Under the pieces are notes generated by a model that saw nothing but the letters and a program-made list of their open reading frames with translations, searched no databases and was not told where the DNA came from. A DNA stretch of 22,379 nt from an uncultured Gammaproteobacteria bacterium (GTDB lineage Bacteria > Pseudomonadota > Gammaproteobacteria > GCA-002705445 > GCA-002716945), in assembly GCA_913041865.1 (NCBI GenBank), contig CAJWIW010000008.1, positions 1-22,379 of the forward strand. Direction: 5' to 3'. Positions 1 to 7,599 of this stretch are shown here, piece after piece. Made by a program: the position numbers and the translations under genes. Each line of letters opens with the position of its first letter. The first letter of the stretch is position 1.

Positions 1-872
1 ACTTACATGCAATCACCGTTTGGCAAGATCCTAAGACCATTCAATCTCAAATACATCATGTTCTATCTGTCTTTATAGCCGCGGGTCTTGACTGCGAAAA
101 AAACATTATATTCAATCAATCATCTGTGCCTCAACATGCTGAATTAGCATGGTTACTAGGCTGTACAGCTAGAATTGGTTGGTTGAACAGAATGACACAA
201 TTTAAAGACAAAGCAGGTAAAAATAGAGAAAATGCGTCTGTTGGCCTTTACACGTATCCTGTATTAATGGCTGCAGACATCCTTCTTTACAAAGCTACAC
301 ATGTCCCTGTTGGAGATGATCAAAAACAACATCTTGAACTATCTAGAGATATTGCACATAAATTTAACACTGATTATGGACTCGATTTTTTCCCACTTCC
401 AGAACCAGTGATGAATAACAATACACGTATTATGAGTTTAAGAGATGGAAATAAGAAAATGAGTAAGTCAGATAGCTCTTCTTACTCAAGAATATTAATG
501 ACAGATAGCAACGATGACATTAGAACAAAGATTAAGAAATCAAAAACAGATTCAATGAAAATGCCAAATGATGAATCATCACTCATTGATAGGCCAGAAA
601 TTTCTAATTTGTTAAATATTTTTTCAGCCGTTTCAGGAGAGAGCAAAGAACACGTTATCACAAAATTTGCAGGAAGAGAAATTTCAGAATTCAAGTCAGA
701 TTTAACAGATATACTAATTGATCTAATAGAACCTATATCAAGTGAAATCAAAAAATTAATTGATGACAAAGGCTTCTTAAATAAAGTTTTACAGGATGGA
801 GCAAATAAAGCAAAATCTATATCGGCTGTGACTATTTCAGAGATTCATGATCTTATGGGTTTGAAGAGCTAA
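1..872 (+). CDS. trpS: Tryptophanyl-tRNA synthetase, 5'-truncated
   Basis: Class I aminoacyl-tRNA synthetase that charges tRNA-Trp in the cytoplasm. The reading frame is open from base 3 and runs off the left edge, so the N-terminus with the HIGH-type motif is missing. About 290 residues remain of a family of roughly 330-340. The first visible residues (LHAITVWQDPKTI) match the TrpRS core region after the nucleotide-binding fold. Further on are VPVGDDQKQHLELSRD, a tryptophan-binding-domain segment, and the class I signature KMSKS at 456-470. The first valid start codon inside the window is a GTG at 126, but coding clearly begins upstream. The stop codon shares one base with the ATG of scpA (TAATG), which suggests translational coupling. 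trpS next to scpA-scpB-rluB is a common gammaproteobacterial arrangement. Identification is firm. Confidence 0.96.
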   Translation, partial: LHAITVWQDPKTIQSQIHHVLSVFIAAGLDCEKNIIFNQSSVPQHAELAWLLGCTARIGWLNRMTQFKDKAGKNRENASVGLYTYPVLMAADILLYKATHVPVGDDQKQHLELSRDIAHKFNTDYGLDFFPLPEPVMNNNTRIMSLRDGNKKMSKSDSSSYSRILMTDSNDDIRTKIKKSKTDSMKMPNDESSLIDRPEISNLLNIFSAVSGESKEHVITKFAGREISEFKSDLTDILIDLIEPISSEIKKLIDDKGFLNKVLQDGANKAKSISAVTISEIHDLMGLKS

Positions 873-1657
873 TGAACATTCCATCATCAAATTTTACTGT
901 TAAAGTAAACGGTGTAGAGGTAGTAGAAATCCCAGAAGATTTATTTATTCCGCCTGACGCACTCCAAGTTATCCTGGAGCAATTTGAAGGACCCTTAGAT
1001 TTGTTGCTTTACTTAATAAAAAAGCAAAACATAGATATTACTGATATACAAATATTACCCATCACTAATCAATATATAGAATATATAAACATGATGCAAA
1101 GAATGCAATTTGAATTAGCATCTGATTATCTTGTTATGGCAGCGACATTAGCAGAGATAAAATCTAGAATGTTAATACCAAATGACACTGATGATAATGA
1201 AGAGGATGATCCTAGAGCAGATTTAATAAAACGTTTGATGGAATACCAGAAGTATAAAGATCTCTCCTCAGAGCTTGATATGATCCCTAGACTTAATAGA
1301 GATAACTTTATTGCCTCTGGTATTTTTAATCAACTTGAAAAAAAACAAGATTTACCGAAGATAAATATAGAGGAGCTTGAACAGGCTTTTTTAGATGTTA
1401 TGAAAAGAGCCGAGATAAATGCTTCCCATGAGATCAATACCGAGGTTCTGTCTGTAAGAGAGAGGATGACCAGAGTATTAGAATTGCTGAATAATAATCC
1501 TAGTACTATATTCACAGATTGCTTTGATGTGACTGAGGGCAAGATGGGAGTTGTGGTAACTTTTTTAGCTATTCTAGAGCTAGTAAAAGAGAATATTATT
1601 GACTTGTTTCAGAACGAGCCACTTTCTGTAATCTATTTGAAATTGAAAAATGAGTAA
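872..1657 (+). CDS. scpA: Segregation and condensation protein A
   Basis: ScpA is the kleisin subunit that, with ScpB, bridges SMC (or a MukB-like partner) in the condensin complex on the nucleoid. The protein is 261 residues, the usual length. The kleisin N-terminal signature FEGPLDLLLYLIKKQNIDI lies at about residues 38-56. It is followed by the LASDYLVMAATLAEIKSRML helix that contacts SMC, an acidic linker (DTDDNEEDDP) and a C-terminal winged-helix segment near FLAILELVKENIIDL. About 30 residues precede the kleisin motif, as in gammaproteobacterial ScpA. The ATG overlaps the trpS stop by one base, and the 3' end overlaps scpB by eight bases, so the two are very likely co-translated. No smc gene is in the window. 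Confidence 0.96.
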   Translation: MNIPSSNFTVKVNGVEVVEIPEDLFIPPDALQVILEQFEGPLDLLLYLIKKQNIDITDIQILPITNQYIEYINMMQRMQFELASDYLVMAATLAEIKSRMLIPNDTDDNEEDDPRADLIKRLMEYQKYKDLSSELDMIPRLNRDNFIASGIFNQLEKKQDLPKINIEELEQAFLDVMKRAEINASHEINTEVLSVRERMTRVLELLNNNPSTIFTDCFDVTEGKMGVVVTFLAILELVKENIIDLFQNEPLSVIYLKLKNE

Positions 1658-2174
1658 AATAAAAAATATAGAACTTATCATAGAGAGTGCATTGCTCGTT
1701 AGCCAAAATCCACTCTCAACGAGAGAGTTAGTTGATTTGTTTGACTCCGATAAACCTTCAAAAAGCGTTATCAAACAAGCTATAGAAACCCTTAATAAAT
1801 CATATGTAAATAGATCATTTGAAATTGTAGAGGTGGCGAGTGGATTTAGAATACAAGTAAAAAATGGTTATGATGAATGGTTAGTAAAGTTGGAGAAACA
1901 AATATCCTCAAGGTTTTCAAAAGCTTTTTTAGAAACGTTAGTAATTATCGCTTATAAGCAGCCAGTAACAAGAGGAGATATAGAGAATATAAGAGGTGTC
2001 AGTGTTAACCCACAAATAATAAGAAATATGATTGAGTACGAGTGGATACGTATTGTTGGGCATAAAGATACACCTGGGAAACCAGAGTTACTTGCAACAA
2101 CAAAGAAGTTCCTTGATCATTTTAATCTTCGCTCGATTAATGAATTACCAGAAATAAAAGAGCCAAACGTGTGA
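1650..2174 (+). CDS. scpB: Segregation and condensation protein B
   Basis: ScpB dimerises through winged-helix domains and binds the linker of ScpA in the bacterial condensin complex. The 174-residue protein starts with a typical first helix (IELIIESALLVSQNPLS). The second winged helix carries the best conserved ScpB stretch, ALETLVIIAYKQPVTRGDIE in the family, seen here as FLETLVIIAYKQPVTRGDI, followed by IRGV and the GxPELLATT-like end (GKPELLATTKKFLDHF). Its start lies inside the end of scpA. The stop codon abuts directly the stop codon of the convergent moaB-like gene, with no bases between, so there is no room for a conventional terminator. Identification is firm. Confidence 0.96.
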   Translation: MSKIKNIELIIESALLVSQNPLSTRELVDLFDSDKPSKSVIKQAIETLNKSYVNRSFEIVEVASGFRIQVKNGYDEWLVKLEKQISSRFSKAFLETLVIIAYKQPVTRGDIENIRGVSVNPQIIRNMIEYEWIRIVGHKDTPGKPELLATTKKFLDHFNLRSINELPEIKEPNV

Positions 2175-2675
2175 TTACTCTTTTAGTCGGGGCATTAACA
2201 TTACCAAATTGCATGGCTTTGTATCACTATTAAGTTGATGAGAGATAATTTCTTCCCATGCAGTTTTGCATGCGTGCACAGACCCAGGAAGAACAAAAAT
2301 AAAAGTAGAATTAGATACACCTGCCAAACATCTGGTCTGTAATGATGATGTTTTTATTTGCTCATAAGAAATCATTCTAAAAAGTTCTCCAAAACCTTCG
2401 ATTTCCTTATCAAGTATAACTTTAATCGCTTCAGGTGTTCCATCTGATCCAGTTATTCCTGTGCCACCACTTGATATTATCACATCTATTTTTTTGTTTA
2501 CTATGAACTGAGAAACAATTGATCTAATTTCATATATGTTATCTGGCACAATTACTCTTTCAATGATTTTATGACCATCTTCCTCGATGAGCTTTTTCAA
2601 AAGTTTGCCAGATTTATCTGTTTCAAGTGTCCTCGAATCTGATACTATAACTATTGCAATATTAAGTTTTTTCAT
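2175..2675 (-). CDS. moaB: MoaB/Mog-family molybdopterin adenylyltransferase-like protein
   Basis: Cytosolic MoCF_biosynth-domain protein of the MoaB/Mog family. Mog adenylylates molybdopterin before metal insertion, while the role of MoaB in E. coli is less clear. The 166-residue length and the GFGELFRMISYEQI segment favour MoaB over Mog. Other visible motifs are SDSR near the N-terminus, SGGTGITGSDGTPEA at about residues 69-83, TRCLAGV and the LPGS loop. The gene is on the opposite strand, wedged between scpB and rluB, which are usually adjacent, so it looks like an insertion into that operon or an operon split. No other molybdenum cofactor gene is in the window. Family assignment is firm; the MoaB-versus-Mog choice is an inference. 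Confidence 0.92.
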   Translation of the reverse strand: MKKLNIAIVIVSDSRTLETDKSGKLLKKLIEEDGHKIIERVIVPDNIYEIRSIVSQFIVNKKIDVIISSGGTGITGSDGTPEAIKVILDKEIEGFGELFRMISYEQIKTSSLQTRCLAGVSNSTFIFVLPGSVHACKTAWEEIISHQLNSDTKPCNLVMLMPRLKE

Positions 2676-2713
2676 AATTTCTACTTTACCATAACCATTG
2701 ACAAAATAGTAAA

Positions 2714-3427
2714 ATGCTAAGAATTCAAAAATTCCTTACAGAAATAGGCCTAATATCTAGACGTAAGTGCGAGAAACTCATAGAAGCAAAGCAGATAAAA
2801 ATCAATGGAAAGTATGCAAGGTTAGGAGATAAAGTAAAATACGATGATGTGATTAATATCTTTGGTAAAGAAATTAGATACACGGATAGCCTTCTATCAA
2901 AGAAAACGCTTATTATTGCTTATCATAAAAGGATAGGTGAAATTGTATCTAGACAGTCTTCTAAAGTCACTAATACTGTTTTTGAACAATTACCTAAAAT
3001 TGATCAAAGATGGCTAAATATTGGAAGATTAGATGTGGCAACATCTGGGTTAATTCTTTTCACAAATAATGGTTTTTTAGCTAACAAGTTGATGCATCCA
3101 TCGTCTCAAATTAAGAGAGTTTACTTAGTTAGTGTAGATAAACCTATTAGTTTTGATCACAGAACAATAATGCTTAATGGTATTGATATTGGTAAAAATG
3201 AAACTGGAAGATTTCGTGAGATACGTAAGGACAAAAATAAAAAAAACCAATACAAAGTTTCTCTTTACACCGGGAAAAACAGGGAAATTCGTCGAATTTT
3301 TGCTCGACTAGGCTACAAAATTAAATTACTCAAGAGGACTTCTTACGGTCCAATAAAGATTGATAGAATAGCTCTCGGTTCTTATAGTTATTTGAATGAT
3401 AGAGAAACCAAATCAATTCTTGACTAG
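2714..3427 (+). CDS. rluB: RluB-type 23S rRNA pseudouridine synthase
   Basis: Pseudouridine synthase of the RsuA/RluB/E/F family, which isomerises a uridine in rRNA. An S4 RNA-binding domain spans about residues 1-50 (IQKFLTEIGLISRRKCEKLI, ending in an ING turn). The catalytic domain follows, with GRLDVATSGLILF placing the catalytic aspartate at about residue 107, and GKNREIRRIFARLGYKI as the conserved basic motif. The 237-residue length lacks the basic C-terminal tail of E. coli RluB. The RluB call rather than another family member rests mainly on its position after scpAB. The gene starts 38 bases from the divergent moaB-like gene and its last 15 bases overlap the convergent Smr gene. Confidence 0.9.
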   Translation: MLRIQKFLTEIGLISRRKCEKLIEAKQIKINGKYARLGDKVKYDDVINIFGKEIRYTDSLLSKKTLIIAYHKRIGEIVSRQSSKVTNTVFEQLPKIDQRWLNIGRLDVATSGLILFTNNGFLANKLMHPSSQIKRVYLVSVDKPISFDHRTIMLNGIDIGKNETGRFREIRKDKNKKNQYKVSLYTGKNREIRRIFARLGYKIKLLKRTSYGPIKIDRIALGSYSYLNDRETKSILD

Positions 3428-3931
3428 AACATATGTAGCACCATCATACCCATCATTTTTCTCTGCAGGCACATATGCCAAAACTTTTTCAGTGCTTATT
3501 AGGTATCTTCTTACCATGGCTCTCATTGGAGATTTTGAGTCCTTGTTATGTAAACCCTTGCCATGAATTATTTTTAGAAACTGATGTCTACCATTTTCCT
3601 CTTTAAAAAATTGGTTAAGCGCATTCAGTCCGGATAAAGTTGAATCATATTGATGAAGGTCTATTGTCGCGTATGGTTTTTTATGGCTATTGATGTGCTT
3701 TAGTTCTTTATACGTTTTGTCTCTAACACCCGACCTTCTAAATTCTCTTGGATATTCTGTATCTATCAACGAATCTAAGCTGATTAGTGTTTCTTCGAAA
3801 TCATCATTATACTCATCAGCATTATTGTTTTGACTTTTATCACTATAGATTTTTTCTATATCAATATCCTTGAGTGATTCATTAAAAAGATCTCTAAATT
3901 TTTTATTTTCATCATTCATTTTATTCATCAA
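3413..3931 (-). CDS. Smr-domain protein (YdaL/SmrA-like)
   Basis: Protein of 172 residues with a C-terminal Smr domain, the MutS2-related fold found in DNA- or RNA-binding endonucleases. The domain covers about residues 88-172: DLHQ at 91-94 takes the place of the usual DLHG, IIHGKG is at 121-126, and DGATYVLV is near the end. The first 85 residues are acidic and low in complexity (for example NNNADEYNDDFEETLISLDS), as in other gammaproteobacterial SmrA/SmrB-like proteins, where the N-terminus is poorly conserved. Three in-frame Met codons (residues 1, 2 and 5) make the exact start uncertain. Its 3' end overlaps rluB by 15 bases. Whether it acts in ribosome rescue, like SmrB, or elsewhere cannot be told from sequence. 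Confidence 0.85.
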   Translation of the reverse strand: MMNKMNDENKKFRDLFNESLKDIDIEKIYSDKSQNNNADEYNDDFEETLISLDSLIDTEYPREFRRSGVRDKTYKELKHINSHKKPYATIDLHQYDSTLSGLNALNQFFKEENGRHQFLKIIHGKGLHNKDSKSPMRAMVRRYLISTEKVLAYVPAEKNDGYDGATYVLVKN

Positions 3932-3982
3932 TAATAAGTTATTTTCTAATTATACTATATCTGTTATATTTATTTTTAAATA
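3932..3982. promoter_or_regulatory. Divergent promoter region, Smr gene / surE
   Basis: This 51-base spacer between two divergent starts is extremely AT-rich. On the minus strand a perfect TATAAT lies at 3954-3949, about 18-23 bases before the Smr ATG. On the plus strand TATACT (3951-3956) overlaps it and could serve surE. No clear -35 box was found for either, so these are -10-only candidates in AT-rich sequence. No Shine-Dalgarno sequence precedes surE. Confidence 0.35.
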
Positions 3983-4714
3983 ATGACAATTCTATTATCA
4001 AATGATGATGGCTTTAGAGCTCCAGGAATAAGGACTCTTAAAGAGTATCTTAATAACTATGCAACCACTATTGTTGCACCCAACAAAAACGTTAGCGCGT
4101 GTAGTAGCTCGTTATCTGTAACAAAAAATCTGACGTTGAAAAAACATAATATATCAGAATTTAGCATCAATGGGACATCTGCAGATTCAGTTCATATCGC
4201 AACTAGAGGCTTTCTTAAAAATAGAATAGATCAGGTTATATCTGGTATTAACTTTGGAAGTAATATGGGTGATGATGTTGTTTATTCAGGTACAGTTGCT
4301 GGTGCAATAGAGGGAAGATTTTGTAAGTATACTCCAATAGCAATATCCATTGCTAATCGACAGCCTAAGTATCTAAATGATCTAAAGCAAAAATTGGACC
4401 TCTTCCTGCCTAAATTCATAGGCGTTAAGATTAAAAATAGTATTTTAAATATAAATATTCCAGATATAGAATTTAGTAAAATCAAAGGAGTACGCATTAC
4501 CATATTAGGATCAAGGAGAATTTCAAAAAACGCAAAGAAAATATTTAAGAATAAAAAATCATTCTGGTGTATTGGTGATGTTGGTCCATCTATTTCTACT
4601 AATAAAGAATCTGATTTTTATGCGATACGTCAAAAGTATATTTCAATAACGCCAATTAATATTGATATGACAGATCATAAAATTATAAAATCTCTTAAAA
4701 AATATGAAAAGTAG
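3983..4714 (+). CDS. surE: 5'/3'-nucleotidase SurE
   Basis: Metal-dependent nucleoside monophosphatase linked to stationary-phase survival. At 243 residues it is of normal family length. The N-terminal NDDG (residues 7-10) supplies the metal-binding aspartates. The second signature, SGINFGSNMGDDVVYSGTV with AGAIEGRF after it (about residues 88-114), carries the conserved asparagines and the GDDVVYSGT active-site strand. The order surE-pcm-yqaA is classic for Gammaproteobacteria, where nlpD and rpoS normally follow; neither is seen here. The 3' end overlaps pcm by 11 bases. Identification is firm. Confidence 0.97.
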   Translation: MTILLSNDDGFRAPGIRTLKEYLNNYATTIVAPNKNVSACSSSLSVTKNLTLKKHNISEFSINGTSADSVHIATRGFLKNRIDQVISGINFGSNMGDDVVYSGTVAGAIEGRFCKYTPIAISIANRQPKYLNDLKQKLDLFLPKFIGVKIKNSILNINIPDIEFSKIKGVRITILGSRRISKNAKKIFKNKKSFWCIGDVGPSISTNKESDFYAIRQKYISITPINIDMTDHKIIKSLKKYEK

Positions 4715-5339
4715 TAAATATTTAAAAAGTAAATTCATTAATTCGCTTAAAGACAAAGGAATAAAGAATGAGTTTGTTTTAGATGCCCTAGCCACAATAC
4801 CTAGAGAAGCATTTATTGAACCGGCGCTGAGAACAAGAGCTTACGATCAAGATGCGTTGCCCATTGGCTGTAGCCAGACTATTTCATCTCCCTACATCGT
4901 CGCGAAAATGACTGAAATAATATACGAGACAGATAACATGGGTTCCGTTCTTGAAATAGGGACAGGATGTGGTTATCAAACTGCAATATTATCATCACTT
5001 TTTGATGATGTAATTTCTATAGAGAGAATCGAGACGTTACATATCCGCGCAAAGAAAACATTATCATCTTTTAATTTAAAAAATGTTACATTGATACATG
5101 GTGATGGATATGAGGGCTATCCACAGCAAAGTTACTTTGACGCAATAATTATAACAGCTGCACCTGATAGAATTCCAGATAAATTAGTAGCACAACTGAA
5201 TCAAAATGGTAGAATGATACTTCCCCTTCATCACAACGGTTCTCAAAAATTATACAGACTAAAAAACACTAAAAATGGAATTCACAAAAAAGATATTGAT
5301 GATGTTCGCTTTGTTCCTATGTTAGAGGGGAAAGCATAG
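4704..5339 (+). CDS. pcm: Protein-L-isoaspartate O-methyltransferase
   Basis: Repair enzyme that methylates isoaspartyl residues in damaged proteins with S-adenosylmethionine. The protein has 211 residues, as usual. PREAFIEP and the substrate-binding stretch LPIGCSQTISSPYIVAKM (about residues 52-69) precede the AdoMet-binding loop VLEIGTGCGYQTAIL (about 82-96). Downstream, GDGYEGYP and AAPDRIPDKLVAQL fit the family. The start codon lies within the end of surE and the TAG stop shares one base with the GTG start of yqaA, so surE, pcm and yqaA form a coupled operon. Identification is firm. Confidence 0.97.
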   Translation: MKSSKYLKSKFINSLKDKGIKNEFVLDALATIPREAFIEPALRTRAYDQDALPIGCSQTISSPYIVAKMTEIIYETDNMGSVLEIGTGCGYQTAILSSLFDDVISIERIETLHIRAKKTLSSFNLKNVTLIHGDGYEGYPQQSYFDAIIITAAPDRIPDKLVAQLNQNGRMILPLHHNGSQKLYRLKNTKNGIHKKDIDDVRFVPMLEGKA

Positions 5340-5893
5340 TGTATAGAGAAATAGTTCAGAGAATTATTACTTTCCAATCAAAAGGATTATTGTCATTTGT
5401 TAGTTTTATTGAATCCATTTTTTTTCCAATACCTACTGATGTTTTATTAATACCTATGTGTTATTCGAAGCCATTAGAATGGAGAGTTTTAGCATTCATA
5501 ACAACTACCACTTCCGTTGCAGGCGGAGCAGTCGGATTTTTTCTTGGCAGTTTCCTTTTTACAGAGGTTTATCCAATAATAGAAGATTTAAATTATGTAT
5601 CAGAATTCAACGACGTTAAAAACTTATTCGAAATACATGGAGCACTAATTATTTTAATCGCAAGTTTTACACCTCTACCATACAAATTATTTACTATTAC
5701 TGCTGGTTTTTTGTCTATCGATTTCATACTATTCTTAATATTCTCTCTTATTGGAAGAGCACTCAGGTTTTATCTAGTTGCATATGTTACTAAAGAGCAT
5801 GGCATAGTAATACTAGAATACATAAATAGATATTTTTTATATATTGCATTAGTAATAATATCAGCTTATGTTATCTTCAATTTATACAACTAG
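5339..5893 (+). CDS. yqaA: YqaA-family (DedA/VTT-like) membrane protein
   Basis: Integral inner-membrane protein of 184 residues in the SNARE-associated/DedA (VTT) superfamily, YqaA branch. Visible family features are FIESIFFPIPTDVLLIPMCY near the N-terminus, the GGAVGFFLG helix, and the F-T-P-L-P-Y-K motif followed by a TAGF helix (about residues 118-131). About four to five hydrophobic segments are apparent. The superfamily is tied to lipid flipping and membrane homeostasis, but YqaA itself has no settled function. The GTG start shares its first base with the pcm stop. The 3' end overlaps the convergent Mth938-like gene by 12 bases. Confidence 0.88.
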   Translation: MYREIVQRIITFQSKGLLSFVSFIESIFFPIPTDVLLIPMCYSKPLEWRVLAFITTTTSVAGGAVGFFLGSFLFTEVYPIIEDLNYVSEFNDVKNLFEIHGALIILIASFTPLPYKLFTITAGFLSIDFILFLIFSLIGRALRFYLVAYVTKEHGIVILEYINRYFLYIALVIISAYVIFNLYN

Positions 5894-6247
5894 GCCGGCT
5901 ATTACATTACGATCTTCCTGAAGAAGTACGTTGAAAGTTTTACATGCAGCATCAGTACTCATAAATTCCACACCAACATTACTATTATGTAATTGATTTA
6001 TTATTTCTGATTTCGGTAGAATTGGTTGTAATCCTGTCCCAATCAATATAATTTCTGGATTATATTTGATAATGTCACTTAGGTCATCTATCACGATGTT
6101 ATTTATATCTGAGATTGACCATTTTATTACAAAATCTTTTGACACAAAAATATTAAAATCGTATTTACTTTTATCAATGTAAATCGTGTGATTCTCATAG
6201 TTTTTAATAATTTTATCTGATGTATTTTTCTGTAATGTAAGGTCCAT
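5882..6247 (-). CDS. Mth938-like domain (DUF498) protein
   Basis: Small cytosolic protein of 121 residues that matches the Mth938-like/DUF498 family, related to human NDUFAF3 and to bacterial proteins of unknown biochemical role. The core motif IILIGTGLQPILP (about residues 66-78) is followed by VGVEFMSTDAACKTFNVLL and ERNVIAGL-type sequence (here EDRNVIAGLVV) at the C-terminus, which are the family's best conserved stretches. The gene is divergent from hom, and its 3' end lies within the end of yqaA. The function cannot be inferred from context. A fold-level assignment is all that is claimed. Confidence 0.85.
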   Translation of the reverse strand: MDLTLQKNTSDKIIKNYENHTIYIDKSKYDFNIFVSKDFVIKWSISDINNIVIDDLSDIIKYNPEIILIGTGLQPILPKSEIINQLHNSNVGVEFMSTDAACKTFNVLLQEDRNVIAGLVV

Positions 6248-6255
6248 GATGTGAA

Positions 6256-6300
6256 TTAACTTTAATTAATGATAATATATGATATCTCAGAAAATTAGGT
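6256..6300 (+). promoter_or_regulatory. Candidate promoter and RBS for hom-thrC
   Basis: TTAACT at 6256-6261 and TATGAT at 6278-6283 are separated by 16 bases and resemble a sigma-70 promoter. AGGT at 6297-6300 stands six bases before the hom ATG and is a reasonable Shine-Dalgarno match. No leader peptide rich in threonine codons or attenuator hairpin fits in the roughly 60-base spacer, so thr-type attenuation is not apparent. The promoter call is by eye in AT-rich sequence. Confidence 0.35.
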
Positions 6301-6306
6301 ATAGCT

Positions 6307-7599
6307 ATGATAAAAATCGGATTATGTGGATTGGGTACTGTCGGAAAAAGCTTTGTTGAGCATATAGATGAATCTTACAATCTCATTAAAAATAAGATTG
6401 GTACTGATTTTGAAATCACTGCGATAGCCGATAGATCTATCAGAAAGAAAAAATATAAAGATGGAATAAAAATAACAGAAGATGCAATGAGTCTCGTCAA
6501 TATTAAGGATATTGATGTGATTGTCGAACTCATTGGTAATGTAGACTTGTCATATGAGTTGTTGAAACAGTCAATTAAAAATCAAAAACATGTAATAACA
6601 GCTAATAAAGCATTGATCGCAAAACATGGTGGAGAACTTTTCAGTCTTGCAAGCAAGCATAATACATTTATTGGTTTTGAAGCATCGGTCGCTGGTGCAA
6701 TCCCTATTATCCATGCGATTTCAGCTAATTTTACTAATGAGAAGATAACTTCTATTGCTGGAATTATTAATGGAACAAGTAATTTTATTCTACATAAAAT
6801 GTCGAGCAGTAACTGCGATCTCCAATTTGCACTAACAGAAGCGCAGAAACTAGGTTATGCAGAAGCTGATCCATCATTTGATATAAATGGAACAGATGCT
6901 GCACATAAAATTTCAATATTAGCCGCATTGGCCTTTGGTATCAAACCCCCTCTTGAACAAACTGATATTGAGGGAATTGAGTCTATAACTAATATGGATA
7001 TCAGTTATACAAAAGAACTTGGATATATCATCAAGCATGTGGGTGTTACAGAAATCTCCGGCGAAGTTGTAAACGTAAGCGTTCATCCAGTCTTAGTAGC
7101 AAATAATAATATTTTTTCACAGGTCCCTAATGAGATGAATGCAATTGTAGTCAAAGGAGATAGATTTGGCCAAACTATGTTATATGGTCATGGCGCAGGT
7201 GGTAATGCTACAGCATCAGCTGTCATTTCCGACCTGGTGAGCGCAATTAATTTTATTAATTACTCTAAGTCCTCATATACTCAAATGGTAGAAACTGTTG
7301 GGAAAAAAAGTTATGACATTGGGTCTATAGAAAATACTGAGTCTCAATACTATCTGCGTATATCTGCAGATGATGTCCCTGGCGTTATGGCAGAAATTAC
7401 CAATAAACTTGCCGAAAAAGAAATTAGCATAGAGGCGGTTACACAGCATGAACCAACAGATGCAAACTCTCCAATACCGATTGTTATCATTACTAATAAT
7501 GTGAGGCATATGCTTATTAAAAAAGTAATTAAAGATATTGAACAGATGGAAAATATAAAAGATAAAGTATATTCAATAAGAATTCTTGATAATGATTGA
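6307..7599 (+). CDS. hom: Homoserine dehydrogenase (monofunctional, ACT domain)
   Basis: Catalyses NAD(P)H-dependent reduction of aspartate semialdehyde to homoserine, at the branch to threonine and methionine. The 430-residue protein starts directly with the Rossmann motif GLCGLGTVG (about residues 5-13), so there is no fused aspartokinase, unlike E. coli ThrA. NKALIAKHG, the GIINGTSNFIL catalytic segment and GYAEADPSFDINGTDAAHK follow. A C-terminal ACT domain begins near residue 348 (YLRISADDVPGVMAEIT) and probably mediates feedback by threonine. It overlaps thrC by eight bases. The hom-thrC pair resembles Pseudomonas rather than the enteric thrABC operon. thrB is not in the window. Confidence 0.97.
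   Translation: MIKIGLCGLGTVGKSFVEHIDESYNLIKNKIGTDFEITAIADRSIRKKKYKDGIKITEDAMSLVNIKDIDVIVELIGNVDLSYELLKQSIKNQKHVITANKALIAKHGGELFSLASKHNTFIGFEASVAGAIPIIHAISANFTNEKITSIAGIINGTSNFILHKMSSSNCDLQFALTEAQKLGYAEADPSFDINGTDAAHKISILAALAFGIKPPLEQTDIEGIESITNMDISYTKELGYIIKHVGVTEISGEVVNVSVHPVLVANNNIFSQVPNEMNAIVVKGDRFGQTMLYGHGAGGNATASAVISDLVSAINFINYSKSSYTQMVETVGKKSYDIGSIENTESQYYLRISADDVPGVMAEITNKLAEKEISIEAVTQHEPTDANSPIPIVIITNNVRHMLIKKVIKDIEQMENIKDKVYSIRILDND

Noticed and set aside
2698..2703. Perfect -35-like TTGACA before rluB
   Set aside because: It lies only ten bases before the rluB ATG, too close for a promoter of that gene, and there is no -10 at the right distance.
7586..7591. TTG start two codons upstream of the thrC ATG
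   Set aside because: The ATG at 7592 matches the family N-terminus and the usual stop-start overlap. The same reasoning rejects TTG starts at 16662 (ferredoxin) and 19233 (ybaB).
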